A stretch of 59,302 nt of DNA from a virus. The notes below the pieces were generated by a model. It did not search any database. It was not told where the DNA came from and saw only the letters and a list, made by a program, of their open reading frames with translations. The position numbers and the translations under genes are program-made. Position 1 is the first letter of the stretch, and each line of letters begins with the position of its first letter. Shown one piece after another: positions 26,250 through 34,923 of this stretch. The stretch lies in the IMG/VR virus record IMGVR_UViG_3300046167_000227, positions 1 to 59,302 of that record. The stretch is one strand, 5' to 3'.

Positions 26250-26737
26250 CAATAACCACACCAGAATTTCAAGGCACACATCTTTGGGATAGACTGTGTT
26301 GGGCAAAAGAAAAGCTAGAGCCACACAGAACAGAATACTGTGTCGTATGGGAAGACCCAGAGACACCAGATGAACCTGCAAAGATTACACATCCTGACCC
26401 AAATTGGATGGCTTGTGCATTGCAAGGTGGCATACTTCCCCCTGTAGAAGCCTATTGGGAACTCAAGAAGGATGAAGAAAAGCCTGACTTTGTAAAGCAT
26501 ACAAGAGGTTACTTGTTACACAACACTAAACCTATTGAAGCTATGACAGAAGAAAGGGCAATAGAATATCTTATTATGAAGGACCTACCGAGACATGTAT
26601 GGCAAGACTATGACAAAGCCAACAAACCTCGTATGCTCATTTGTACTAAGTCACAGTTACCAAGCACTAGAGTGTGGCGAAATGCTTGGAAGATTAATGA
26701 AGACATAAACACCACGCATAATGAAGAAGCTGCTTAA
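26246..26737 (+). CDS. Conserved phage protein in fibre cluster, 163 aa
   Basis: Mixed alpha/beta, not fibre-like. Near the C-terminus MTEERAIEYLIMKDLPRHVW then the RVWRNAWKI pattern recurs in marine phages. It shares the R-x-WRxAW ending with tail-fibre assembly proteins, so a chaperone role is plausible. Function not established. Confidence 0.6.
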   Translation: MTITTPEFQGTHLWDRLCWAKEKLEPHRTEYCVVWEDPETPDEPAKITHPDPNWMACALQGGILPPVEAYWELKKDEEKPDFVKHTRGYLLHNTKPIEAMTEERAIEYLIMKDLPRHVWQDYDKANKPRMLICTKSQLPSTRVWRNAWKINEDINTTHNEEAA

Positions 26738-26748
26738 AGGAGAAACCA

Positions 26749-27120
26749 ATGGCAACAACTAACATCGTAGACAAAGATGGTAACAGTATATCTGCTTCAG
26801 ATGCTACTGTTCCTTCAGACAGGCACTTCAGAGGTGCATGGTCATTATCAGGTACAACCATAACAGAAGATTTGGCTGTAGCTAAAACTATATTCAAGGA
26901 TAAAGTAAGGGAAGCAAGAGGTCCTCTACTTGATGCTGAAGATGTAATCTATATGAAAGCATTAGAAGCTGATGATGCAGATGCAAAGACTGCAAGTGTA
27001 GCAAAGAAGAAAGCATTAAGAGATGCTCCTGCTGCAAGTGCAATATCAAGTGCAGACACTATAGCTAAACTTAAAGCTGCTTGGGATACAAGCACATTAG
27101 GTGACAGTCCATACGCATAA
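26749..27120 (+). CDS. Probable tail-fibre assembly protein, 123 aa
   Basis: VPSDRHFRGAWSLSGTTITE followed by KDKVREARGPLLDAED fits the small phage tail-fibre assembly proteins that often read R-x-F-R-x-AW. Helical C-terminus. Located in the middle of the fibre-module array, as expected for a folding helper. Confidence 0.65.
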   Translation: MATTNIVDKDGNSISASDATVPSDRHFRGAWSLSGTTITEDLAVAKTIFKDKVREARGPLLDAEDVIYMKALEADDADAKTASVAKKKALRDAPAASAISSADTIAKLKAAWDTSTLGDSPYA

Positions 27121-27130
27121 GGAGTAGTTA

Positions 27131-27628
27131 ATGGCTTTAACAAAAGTAACAGGCAGTGGGATTGGAACTGTAACCAATCAGTTTGCTGATGCTAATATGT
27201 CGGCAGGAAGTGTGTTGCAAGTATTACAAGCCACATCTTCAACACAAGTAAACATGAACAGTACTAGCTATGCCACAACTGGTTTAACACTTGCTATAAC
27301 ACCAAGTTCAACTTCATCTAAAATATTGATTAACTTTAATACTTGTACTTACAATAATGCTACAACCACATTTGGTGTTTTTGATATATTTAGAGGAACA
27401 GTAAGTGGAACTAGTTTAAGTGGTGGAGCAAATTATGGGTTGGCACAAAATTTTTCTGCTGATGGTGCTATATTAACAACTGTAAATGGTATGGTTTTAG
27501 ATTCTCCTAATACAACAAATGCAACTACATATACAGTAGGTATGAAAAGAGCAGGTACTTCTGCTGTTGTATCTGCTCAAGAAAACAATTCTTTAGGAAC
27601 AATTACACTTATAGAGGTTGGAGCATGA
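27131..27628 (+). CDS. Fibre-module protein, 165 aa
   Basis: Starts MALTKVTGSGIGTVTNQFAD. The core TTGLTLAITPSSTSSKILIN pairs it with the 24855 module. Thr/Ser/Asn-rich beta sandwich, with aromatic ring residues few. Likely a receptor-binding or shaft module. Overlaps the next start by 4 bases. Confidence 0.6.
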   Translation: MALTKVTGSGIGTVTNQFADANMSAGSVLQVLQATSSTQVNMNSTSYATTGLTLAITPSSTSSKILINFNTCTYNNATTTFGVFDIFRGTVSGTSLSGGANYGLAQNFSADGAILTTVNGMVLDSPNTTNATTYTVGMKRAGTSAVVSAQENNSLGTITLIEVGA

Positions 27629-27897
27629 TAGGCGAAGCAATATTAAAAATTAATCCAAATGCCATATATGTTATCAGAGGTAACGATATTGATACTTGTG
27701 AAATAGAATGGTTAGAAGGCACAGCAGAAATATCTAGAGCCGATATAAAAGCTAAAATGACATCAATGGAATATATACCAAAAAGAAAATTAGAATATCC
27801 ATCAATGGCAGACCAACTAGATGACATATATCACAATGGTATAGATGCTTGGAAAGCTACCATTAAAGCTGTTAAAGATAAGTACCCAAAGGAGTAA
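27625..27897 (+). CDS. Small fibre-cluster protein, XkdW-like, 90 aa
   Basis: An N-terminal beta part (NAIYVIRGNDIDTCEIEWLE) is followed by a C-terminal EYPSMADQLDDIYHNGIDAW helix. The YPSxxDQLDxxYH pattern is common in small phage proteins near fibre genes (XkdW-type). Role not established; probably fibre assembly. Confidence 0.6.
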   Translation: MIGEAILKINPNAIYVIRGNDIDTCEIEWLEGTAEISRADIKAKMTSMEYIPKRKLEYPSMADQLDDIYHNGIDAWKATIKAVKDKYPKE

Positions 27898-27900
27898 CGA

Positions 27901-28359
27901 ATGGCATACATAGGCAAATCTCCTTCACAGGGAGTACGTAACAGATTCCAATACCAAGCTACGGCAGGGCAAACATCTTTCAGTGGTTCTGATGCAAACT
28001 CATTAACACTTACCTACACAGATAGTTTGTACCTAGACGTATATCAGAATGGTATATTGCTTGTTCCGGGAGATGACTACACAGCAACTACAGGTACAAC
28101 TGTGGTGCTTGTACAAGGTGCATCACTTAATGACATCATTGAGATGGTAGCCTATGATGTGTTCTCAGTTAACGAGACATACACTAAGACTGAATCAGAT
28201 AACAGATACCCATTCAAAGGTAACAACTCAATCATCAGATTAAATGGACAGACAATAAGTGCAGATATTACAATAGATAGTGATGAGAATGGTGTATCAG
28301 GTGGTCCTATAACGCAAAGTGCAACAGTCACTGTTAATGGATATTGGAGTATAGTATGA
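27901..28359 (+). CDS. Fibre-module protein, 152 aa
   Basis: Starts MAYIGKSPSQGVRNRFQYQA, with the pattern LDVYQNGILLVPGDDYTATTG; clear paralogue of 24409-24858. The C-terminal TQSATVTVNGYWSIV replaces the longer end of that paralogue. ATGA overlap into the next module. Confidence 0.65.
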   Translation: MAYIGKSPSQGVRNRFQYQATAGQTSFSGSDANSLTLTYTDSLYLDVYQNGILLVPGDDYTATTGTTVVLVQGASLNDIIEMVAYDVFSVNETYTKTESDNRYPFKGNNSIIRLNGQTISADITIDSDENGVSGGPITQSATVTVNGYWSIV

Positions 28360-28793
28360 CAAGTCAATTAAATGTAGACACCATTGTAGATAAAGCAGGG
28401 TCAGGTGGCACGAATGTAAAGATAGGTAATACCTCAACGTATGTATCTGATGGTGGTGCAGTTACGCAGAATACTGTGCAAAGTTTAGCAAAGTCTTGGG
28501 TTAACTGGAATGGTCAAGGCACTGTTGCTGTACAAGACAGTATAAATCATAGTAGTCTTACGGACAATGGAACAGGTGATTATACAATCACAATAGCATC
28601 TGCTATGAGTAATGCAAATTATTGTAGACTAGGAATGTGTGGAATGGCTGCTAACAGTCAAGAATGTTTAAGTCAAGCTCAAGCTAGTTACGTTGCAACA
28701 ACCACTCAAGGTAGATACGTTGCAGCTTACGCCAACACTTCAAACGAAGATGTTCCGTACGCAGGTGTTTCTTTACTTGGAGACTTAGCATAA
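28356..28793 (+). CDS. Fibre-module protein with GDLA end, 145 aa
   Basis: ATG 28356 preferred over 28344 because it makes the ATGA overlap. Starts MTSQLNVDTIVDKAGSGGTN; core AKSWVNWNGQGTVAVQDSIN then SSLTDNGTGDYTITIASAMS. Ends LLGDLA, then TAATGG. Closest to the 29242 module (AKSW-NxNGxGT, HSSLTD, ASAM). Confidence 0.65.
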   Translation: MTSQLNVDTIVDKAGSGGTNVKIGNTSTYVSDGGAVTQNTVQSLAKSWVNWNGQGTVAVQDSINHSSLTDNGTGDYTITIASAMSNANYCRLGMCGMAANSQECLSQAQASYVATTTQGRYVAAYANTSNEDVPYAGVSLLGDLA

Positions 28794-29242
28794 TGGCATC
28801 ACAATTAAAAGTAGATACACTCACAGGTGTAACCACAGCAGGTAGCATAGTCGTTACAGGTGAAGGCAATAGTACAACAACTAATCTGCAACAAGGGTTA
28901 GGTAAGTGTTGGATAAATGCTAAGATTATAAGCACTTATGCCACAAGAGATAGTTTTAACTGTTCTGTTACAACCGACCACGGAGCAGGAGAGGTAACTT
29001 ATACTTACACAAATAATTTTTCTAACAATGATTATGTCATATCACATATGAGTAAACAAACGGGTGCTAATGTAGGGGGAATTGGTTTTCCTGCAGTAAG
29101 TTCTGGTGGGTCTGATGCAGATGATGCAGAAAATGCAATGACAACATCAACTTGTAGATGGCAATATAGAAATCAAGATTCAAGCCCTGCTTTTAGAGAC
29201 CAAGAGATTGCAGGTCATATTTGGATGGGAGACCTCGCATAA
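28793..29242 (+). CDS. Fibre-module protein with GDLA end, 149 aa
   Basis: Starts MASQLKVDTLTGVTTAGSIV; core LQQGLGKCWINAKIISTYAT then RDSFNCSVTTDHGAGEVTYT. Ends WMGDLA, followed by TAATGG. The variable half (about residues 85-135) differs from its neighbours, while both ends are conserved. Confidence 0.65.
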   Translation: MASQLKVDTLTGVTTAGSIVVTGEGNSTTTNLQQGLGKCWINAKIISTYATRDSFNCSVTTDHGAGEVTYTYTNNFSNNDYVISHMSKQTGANVGGIGFPAVSSGGSDADDAENAMTTSTCRWQYRNQDSSPAFRDQEIAGHIWMGDLA

Positions 29243-29661
29243 TGGCTAGTATATTAAGAGTAAACACATTAACAGATGCAAGTAGTAATAATTCTACTGC
29301 AATGAGTACAATCAATCAGGGTACAGCAAAGTCTTGGCTTAACTTTAATGGCAGAGGAACTATTGCTGCTCGTGATAGCTTTAATCACAGTAGTTTAACA
29401 GATGTTTCGGCAGGTAATTATACAGTTACTATGGCTAGTGCTATGGGTAATGTAAATTATTCTTTTAGTGGTAATGCAGCAGAAAATAACGCATCATCGG
29501 CAAGTAGAGTAATTAATTTTGGTAGTAATTTTGATTCGGATACTCTTGACCCTAATTTCACTACTACTGCTTTTTCTGTAAATGGATTTTTCTGTAATTC
29601 TGATGGTCAAGAATTTGATATTACTTTTATAACTACACAAATATTTGGAGACTTAGCATGA
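29242..29661 (+). CDS. Fibre-module protein with GDLA end, 139 aa
   Basis: ATG 29242 in TAATG overlap. Starts MASILRVNTLTDASSNNSTA; core AKSWLNFNGRGTIAARDSFN then HSSLTDVSAGNYTVTMASAM. Ends IFGDLA and overlaps the next start (CATGAC). Confidence 0.65.
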   Translation: MASILRVNTLTDASSNNSTAMSTINQGTAKSWLNFNGRGTIAARDSFNHSSLTDVSAGNYTVTMASAMGNVNYSFSGNAAENNASSASRVINFGSNFDSDTLDPNFTTTAFSVNGFFCNSDGQEFDITFITTQIFGDLA

Positions 29662-30671
29662 CCAAAGCAGCAGAATTAGCAAAGATGGGTGAAGTCCTAA
29701 CCAATAGTCAGATTGGTGGGCGAAGGAATATTGCCATAAATGGTGCAATGCAAGTGGCACAGAGGAGTACGTCAGTTACAGGAATAGGTGCATCAAGTGG
29801 TTATTTTACTTTAGATAGATGGTATCTAGAAGCAGGAGATACAGCAGGTAGATTAACTATGACACAAACTGCTGATGGACCTGTTGGATTTGCTAACTGT
29901 ATGAAATTAGATTGCACAACTGCTGATACATCTATTGCAGCAGGTGAAATATTAATTTTACGACAGCATTTTGAAGGTCAAGATGTACAAGCAATAGGCA
30001 AAGGTGTTAGTGGAGCAAAACAAATCACACTTAGCTTTTATGTAAAAGCAAACGCTGTGTTTAATTTTGTTGCAGAACTACAAGACCAAGATAATGATAG
30101 AACAAATGGAAAATTATTTGCTACTACAACAGATTGGGTAAGACATGAGATAACATTTGAAGCAGATGCAGATGATGGCTCAAGTCCATTTGATGATGAT
30201 AACGCTAAGAGTCTTACAATAAATTTTTGGTTGCATGGTGGCTCTTCATTTACTAGTGGCACACTAGCTTCTGGTTGGGAAAATAAAACAAATGCTAACA
30301 GAGCAGATGGTATAAGTAGTTTTTACAGCAGTACAGATAATAACTTTTTTATAACTGGAGTACAACTAGAAGTAGGCTCACAAGCCACACCATTTGAGCA
30401 TAGGTCAGTTGGGGAAGAGTTTTTGTTGTGTTCAAGGTACTATTTCAAAAACTTAGCTCCTGTTTATACAACGCAATATGGGTCAAATGCTATTGCTACT
30501 GTAGAGTTTCCAGTTCCAATGAGAAACACACCTGCTTTGAGTGTTGTATCAGGTACTGCACCAACTTCTTTTGCTGGAAATAATGCTGTTCCTTATGCAT
30601 CTATGTATGTTTATCATCAAAGCAATACTGGTGATGCAATCGCTAATTATCAAGCAGATTCGGAGTTATAG
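29658..30671 (+). CDS. Tail fibre tip / carbohydrate-binding-like protein, 337 aa
   Basis: Begins with TKAAELAKMGEVLTNSQIGG and RRNIAINGAMQVAQRSTS, the start of many phage receptor-binding fibres. The middle has a sandwich-like domain (LDRWYLEAGDT; QITLSFYVKANA; FFITGVQLEVGSQATPFEHR) resembling carbohydrate-binding tips. Ends with an extra C-terminal beta domain. Probably the host-recognition tip; closes the module array. Confidence 0.7.
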   Translation: MTKAAELAKMGEVLTNSQIGGRRNIAINGAMQVAQRSTSVTGIGASSGYFTLDRWYLEAGDTAGRLTMTQTADGPVGFANCMKLDCTTADTSIAAGEILILRQHFEGQDVQAIGKGVSGAKQITLSFYVKANAVFNFVAELQDQDNDRTNGKLFATTTDWVRHEITFEADADDGSSPFDDDNAKSLTINFWLHGGSSFTSGTLASGWENKTNANRADGISSFYSSTDNNFFITGVQLEVGSQATPFEHRSVGEEFLLCSRYYFKNLAPVYTTQYGSNAIATVEFPVPMRNTPALSVVSGTAPTSFAGNNAVPYASMYVYHQSNTGDAIANYQADSEL

Positions 30672-30673
30672 AT

Positions 30674-30838
30674 ATGGATATTGCATCAGCTAAATACAAC
30701 GAAGTTCTTGGTATTAGAAATATCAAGGCTATAATAGATGGCACGGAATGGTCTGTACCAATAGACCCTGCTAACAGACACTACCAAGCAATCCAAGAAT
30801 GGGTAGCTGAAGGCAACACAATAGCTGATGCAGACTAG
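30674..30838 (+). CDS. Small fibre-associated protein, 54 aa
   Basis: ATG 30674 to TAG 30838. Begins MDIASAKYNEVLGIRNIKAI and contains WSVPIDPANRHYQAIQEWVA, a pattern common in tiny phage proteins beside fibre genes. Likely a fibre accessory; function unknown. Confidence 0.6.
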   Translation: MDIASAKYNEVLGIRNIKAIIDGTEWSVPIDPANRHYQAIQEWVAEGNTIADAD

Positions 30839-30840
30839 GT

Positions 30841-31035
30841 ATGAAAATGAGTATGCAACCTGAACTAAAAGTACAACTAGAGCTTGATGCACACGAGAAA
30901 GAATGTGCTATCAGGTATCAGATGGTCAATGATAAACTAGAAGGTTTAGACAAAAGAATGTGGCGAATAGAAGCTATGTCTATGGTGGGAACTTTAGGTG
31001 TGGTAGCTTTGGTTGTCGCAATAGTAATGAAATAG
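30841..31035 (+). CDS. Small membrane protein, 64 aa
   Basis: An amphipathic charged N-terminal two thirds (coiled coil) is followed by a C-terminal membrane helix (about 46-62). Resembles phage tail-anchored proteins of the hemolysin XhlA type in layout (helix, then C-terminal membrane segment), so it might assist lysis. Start at 30841 or in-frame ATG 30847. Confidence 0.55.
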   Translation: MKMSMQPELKVQLELDAHEKECAIRYQMVNDKLEGLDKRMWRIEAMSMVGTLGVVALVVAIVMK

Positions 31036-31046
31036 GATAAGAATAC

Positions 31047-33023
31047 ATGGCAATGTTTAAAGGCTTTAAGCCACAGGGATTACAGAAGATAGCCACACGT
31101 ATGGGTTATGCAGGTAGTATGGAAAAGTTTGATGACTACTTGAAGCAGAACCCTGACAAAGAACGTGAGATGATTGTGTACAGAAGTAAGGCACAAGAGA
31201 TGGCTAAAGGTGGTGTAGTTAAATTGCAAACAGGTGGTGCTCCAACACAGTCTACCCCTTCTACTACACCTATACAACAAGCATACGTACCCACATTAGG
31301 TGAAGCAGAAGGACAAGTACCTGCCTATGGCACAGCTACTGACCCAAAGACTATAACAGATGCAAGTGCTACACTCGCACAGACAGGTGCAATACCTGTA
31401 GGTGCTGTAACACAGCCTGAACTAACACCTGTAATGCAAGAGCAAATCATTACTCCTACTACAGGACAACTAACAAGCACACCTGTAGCACCTACATATG
31501 GTGCAGAGACAGCACAGGCAAGTGCTCCAACAACTGTTACCTCAACTGCTATGACTGCTGACCAAGCTAGTGATGACGTACAAAATGCATTACAGGCTAA
31601 TACAGCAGCTCAGACCGATGCATCAGATACTAAGGCACAAGTTGTAGCAGCTCAACAGACAGCTACAAGTGTAGCCAATGTAACTGCCGCACAAGGTAGT
31701 GCAATCACATTAAACAATCCTACTACTAGACAAATACAAACAGGCGAGTTAATAGATGGTGTAGCTGATGCAGAGAAAGCTAAGGCATTTACTGAGCAGG
31801 TTGAAGCTGCCACATCTACTCCTAGTGAACAGGCAACTGTAGCAGGACAACTAGCTAGTTTAACTGCTAACTTTGATGCAACCAATCCACCTGCATGGGC
31901 AGCAGGAGCACTTAGAGGTGTTCAGGCTATGATGCAACAAAGAGGTATAGGTGCATCTAGTATGGCAGGACAGGCAATGGTTCAGGCAGCATTAGAGTCT
32001 GCACTTCCTATTGCTAATGCAGATGCTCAGACAGTAAGAACATTTGAATTACAAAACTTATCTAATAGACAACAGAGAGCCATGTTAGCGGCACAACAAC
32101 GTGCAACATTCTTAGGCTTAGAGTTTGACCAAGACTTTCAGGCAAGGGTACAGAACTCTGCTAAGATAGCTGACATAGCTAATAGAAACTTTACTGCTGA
32201 ACAGGCTATAGCATTAGAGAATAGTAGAACAGCTAATACAGTTAATCTAAACAACCTATCTAACAGACAAGGTGTAGTGATGGCTGAAGCATCGGCACTT
32301 GCACAGATGGATAGTGCTAACTTAAATGCTAGACAACAGGCAGCAGTACAAAATGCTAACAACTTCTTGCAGTTAGATATGGCTAACTTGACTAATGAAC
32401 AGCAGACTTCTCTATTTAATGCACAGGCAATCAATCAGTCGTTGTTAACAGACCAAGCTGCCGTAAATGCGGCAAGACAATTTAATGCTACATCAGATAA
32501 TCAGACAAATCAGTTTATGGCTAGTTTAGCAAATCAAGTATCTCAGTTTAACTCTACACAGACTAATGCACAGAATCAGTTTAATGCAGGTGAGTTAAAC
32601 ACACTATCAAGATTTAATGCAGAGGTAGCTAATCAACGTGACCAATTCAATGCACAGAATCAATTAGCTATTGCACAGAACAATGCAGTGTGGAGAAGAG
32701 AGATTGCTACAGCAGATACTGCAAGTATTAATCGTGCTAACGAATTAAATGCTAAAGCAGTACTAGACATATCTACACAACAATATGATAACTTATGGAC
32801 CTTTTATGCTGACACTATGGAGTGGGCATGGAAAAGTGCAGAGAATGAACAGGACAGAATTAAAGAACTTGCAGTAGCTAACATCAGTGCTGATGCTAGA
32901 ACAGAAGCACAGAGACTATCTGCTAGTGCTTCTGGGTCAACTGCCATAGGTAATTTAGTAGGACAACTAGGAGCTGCTTATATAGGCACATTAAATCCTG
33001 CTAAATCAATTTTAGGAGGTTAA
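31047..33023 (+). CDS. Helical internal virion protein, 658 aa
   Basis: N-terminal KPQGLQKIATRMGYAGSMEK and MAKGGVVKLQTGG (Gly-Gly motif), a Thr/Pro/Ala-rich linker (about 70-190), then a long Gln/Ala/Asn-rich helical array with recurring LSNRQ and QFNA elements (about 290-560). Ends with a small hydrophobic patch. Composition and place suit an internal head or ejection protein. No enzyme motif seen. Confidence 0.6.
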   Translation: MAMFKGFKPQGLQKIATRMGYAGSMEKFDDYLKQNPDKEREMIVYRSKAQEMAKGGVVKLQTGGAPTQSTPSTTPIQQAYVPTLGEAEGQVPAYGTATDPKTITDASATLAQTGAIPVGAVTQPELTPVMQEQIITPTTGQLTSTPVAPTYGAETAQASAPTTVTSTAMTADQASDDVQNALQANTAAQTDASDTKAQVVAAQQTATSVANVTAAQGSAITLNNPTTRQIQTGELIDGVADAEKAKAFTEQVEAATSTPSEQATVAGQLASLTANFDATNPPAWAAGALRGVQAMMQQRGIGASSMAGQAMVQAALESALPIANADAQTVRTFELQNLSNRQQRAMLAAQQRATFLGLEFDQDFQARVQNSAKIADIANRNFTAEQAIALENSRTANTVNLNNLSNRQGVVMAEASALAQMDSANLNARQQAAVQNANNFLQLDMANLTNEQQTSLFNAQAINQSLLTDQAAVNAARQFNATSDNQTNQFMASLANQVSQFNSTQTNAQNQFNAGELNTLSRFNAEVANQRDQFNAQNQLAIAQNNAVWRREIATADTASINRANELNAKAVLDISTQQYDNLWTFYADTMEWAWKSAENEQDRIKELAVANISADARTEAQRLSASASGSTAIGNLVGQLGAAYIGTLNPAKSILGG

Positions 33024-33024
33024 T

Positions 33025-33249
33025 ATGTTTAATCCAGCATTTAGTATTTCACAGGAAGTTGATGCTTTTATAAAGCAAAGAAAGAATATAAAAAAACCTG
33101 TTGCTAAAAATAGTGGGTTGTTAAAAAGAAACTCTATGGGTATTGATACGCAAGACAGTGGTGCAAAACAACCTATAGAAACTATAGCAGACATAGTAGA
33201 ATCACTCAGAGCAGAGCAACAAAACATTAAGGAATTAAAAGATGCCTAA
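33025..33249 (+). CDS. Small virion-region protein, 74 aa
   Basis: Begins MFNPAFSISQEVDAFIKQRK, with a basic middle and a helical acidic C-terminus (LRAEQQNIKELKDA). No recognised domain. Overlaps the next gene by 8 bases. Confidence 0.55.
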   Translation: MFNPAFSISQEVDAFIKQRKNIKKPVAKNSGLLKRNSMGIDTQDSGAKQPIETIADIVESLRAEQQNIKELKDA

Positions 33250-33751
33250 TAGAAATGAACCATTGATAGATGCTCCTATTCCGGGAATGTCAATGACACA
33301 CGAGTTAGGTGCTAGACCGTGGCAACAACCTGCAAAGTACACAACGGTTGAGGATGCTTCTAAGTATTATATTACTAGGATGCAAGATAAACAGTTTACA
33401 GAGACATTAGTAAATGTTTTAGAAATGGGTGTTCCTATAACAACATTAGCTAATACAATACAGCTATCTAGTGTTATGCAAGGTTTGCATAGCATAGATG
33501 TAGGAATGTTGGTATTACCTGTTATTATGGAGACCATAAAATTAGTTGCAGATAGTGCTGATATAGAGTATAATACAGGATTAGATGCCGATGATTCTGT
33601 CAAAATAGGTAGTAATACAAGTGATATTGACGTTACGATAGGTAAACTAAGTGATTTAGTTGACGATGATGAAGATGAATTACCTATGGATACGCAAGAA
33701 ACTGCTACAGAAGAGGAAGAACCTCAAATGGGATTAATGGCTAGGAGATAA
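33242..33751 (+). CDS. Virion-region protein ending GLMARR, 169 aa
   Basis: Begins MPNRNEPLIDAPIPGMSMTH, with a hydrophobic central helix (VGMLVLPVIMETIKLVADSA), then a very acidic linker and the C-terminal tag MGLMARR. The tag resembles GGLASR (ends 16472) and GGLMART (ends 39591). Possible membrane-active ejection component. Confidence 0.6.
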   Translation: MPNRNEPLIDAPIPGMSMTHELGARPWQQPAKYTTVEDASKYYITRMQDKQFTETLVNVLEMGVPITTLANTIQLSSVMQGLHSIDVGMLVLPVIMETIKLVADSADIEYNTGLDADDSVKIGSNTSDIDVTIGKLSDLVDDDEDELPMDTQETATEEEEPQMGLMARR

Positions 33752-33753
33752 GA

Positions 33754-34923
33754 TTGGGTTTATTTGGTAGTAATACTATGAGTTTTTTAGGTGGTGTAGC
33801 TGAAGGTGCATCTAAGGAAATAGCTCGTCAGCAATCTAGTATAGATGCTCTTATTAAAGATGCATCACAAGTTATAATGGCAGATAGATTGGCTACAAGA
33901 AAAAGAAGACAGACTAGAATGTCAGACTTAGGTGATAAATACAATGTATTGCGAAACAAAGGACTAAACAATTCGTCTATAAAAGTTGTATTAGAACAAG
34001 ATTTATATGATGATGTAATTAAAATATCAAAGAAACCCGGGATTACAAAAGACAAACTAAATAGTTTTGTTAGTGTTACAGGTGATACAGACGTTAATGT
34101 AGATAAATCTTCCTTACTTAATTATTTAACTAGAGATATTGTAGACACAGATTTATCAGGCATGAAATTTACAGGTGGTGGTGTAGATACTTTGGCTGCG
34201 TTAGGTTTGCGTAGACCTGTAGGAGAAACTATAAAGGCTAAAACTGATTTAGTTACACCTAAAAGAACTATAGAAGTAGATGATGACATTTCTAAAATAG
34301 GTGGTGGTTTTACTGCTAGTGCTCAAAGAGCTTTAGATACTAGAACTAAAATGTCAAGTGCTGCTTTCAATAGAAGTGCTGCGTCTGTTTTAGCTGACCA
34401 AGCTGGAATTAAGTTAGATTTTAAATATAATTCAAGTACAGGTGGTTTTGATATAGAAACAGACGAGGAAAAAGGAGAGAAAACAAATGAGATATTGCAA
34501 AGGGCATCTGAATTAACCAAGCAATATGATAAAATTGTATTTCAAGATTTTTCAATGGATGATACAGTGGCTTATGATTATTTACTTTTTCCTCAAGGTA
34601 AGTTAACTACAGTTGATACGTCAGATAGTAACCCTAAAAAAGGTGGGGATAAAACTAGTGACAGCAATAAAGTTGGAGACCTTTCTGAAAAACCAAAAAT
34701 AAAGGTAAAAGAAGAAAATGAAGAAGTTAAAGTTCCTACTTTGTTACAAGCTATTACAAGCGAACTAGAAAAAGGTTCTACAAAGTTTCCTCCTGATTTA
34801 AAACAAAATTATATTAAACGTAGAACTCAAGAACTAATTGATGAGGGTAAAGATGTGTTAGATGCTCGTAGTATAGCACAAGCTGAAGTAAGAAAAGTTA
34901 TAAAAGAAAGTGGTCTTCAATAA
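33754..34923 (+). CDS. Internal virion protein, 389 aa (TTG start)
   Basis: TTG 33754 with AGGAG six bases upstream is favoured; ATG 33778 is an alternative. Mostly helical (FLGGVAEGASKEIARQQSSI near the start), with a Lys/Asp/Ser linker (about 285-330) and a charged helical end. Lies in the block of large head/ejection proteins. No family recognised. Confidence 0.6.
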   Translation: MGLFGSNTMSFLGGVAEGASKEIARQQSSIDALIKDASQVIMADRLATRKRRQTRMSDLGDKYNVLRNKGLNNSSIKVVLEQDLYDDVIKISKKPGITKDKLNSFVSVTGDTDVNVDKSSLLNYLTRDIVDTDLSGMKFTGGGVDTLAALGLRRPVGETIKAKTDLVTPKRTIEVDDDISKIGGGFTASAQRALDTRTKMSSAAFNRSAASVLADQAGIKLDFKYNSSTGGFDIETDEEKGEKTNEILQRASELTKQYDKIVFQDFSMDDTVAYDYLLFPQGKLTTVDTSDSNPKKGGDKTSDSNKVGDLSEKPKIKVKEENEEVKVPTLLQAITSELEKGSTKFPPDLKQNYIKRRTQELIDEGKDVLDARSIAQAEVRKVIKESGLQ

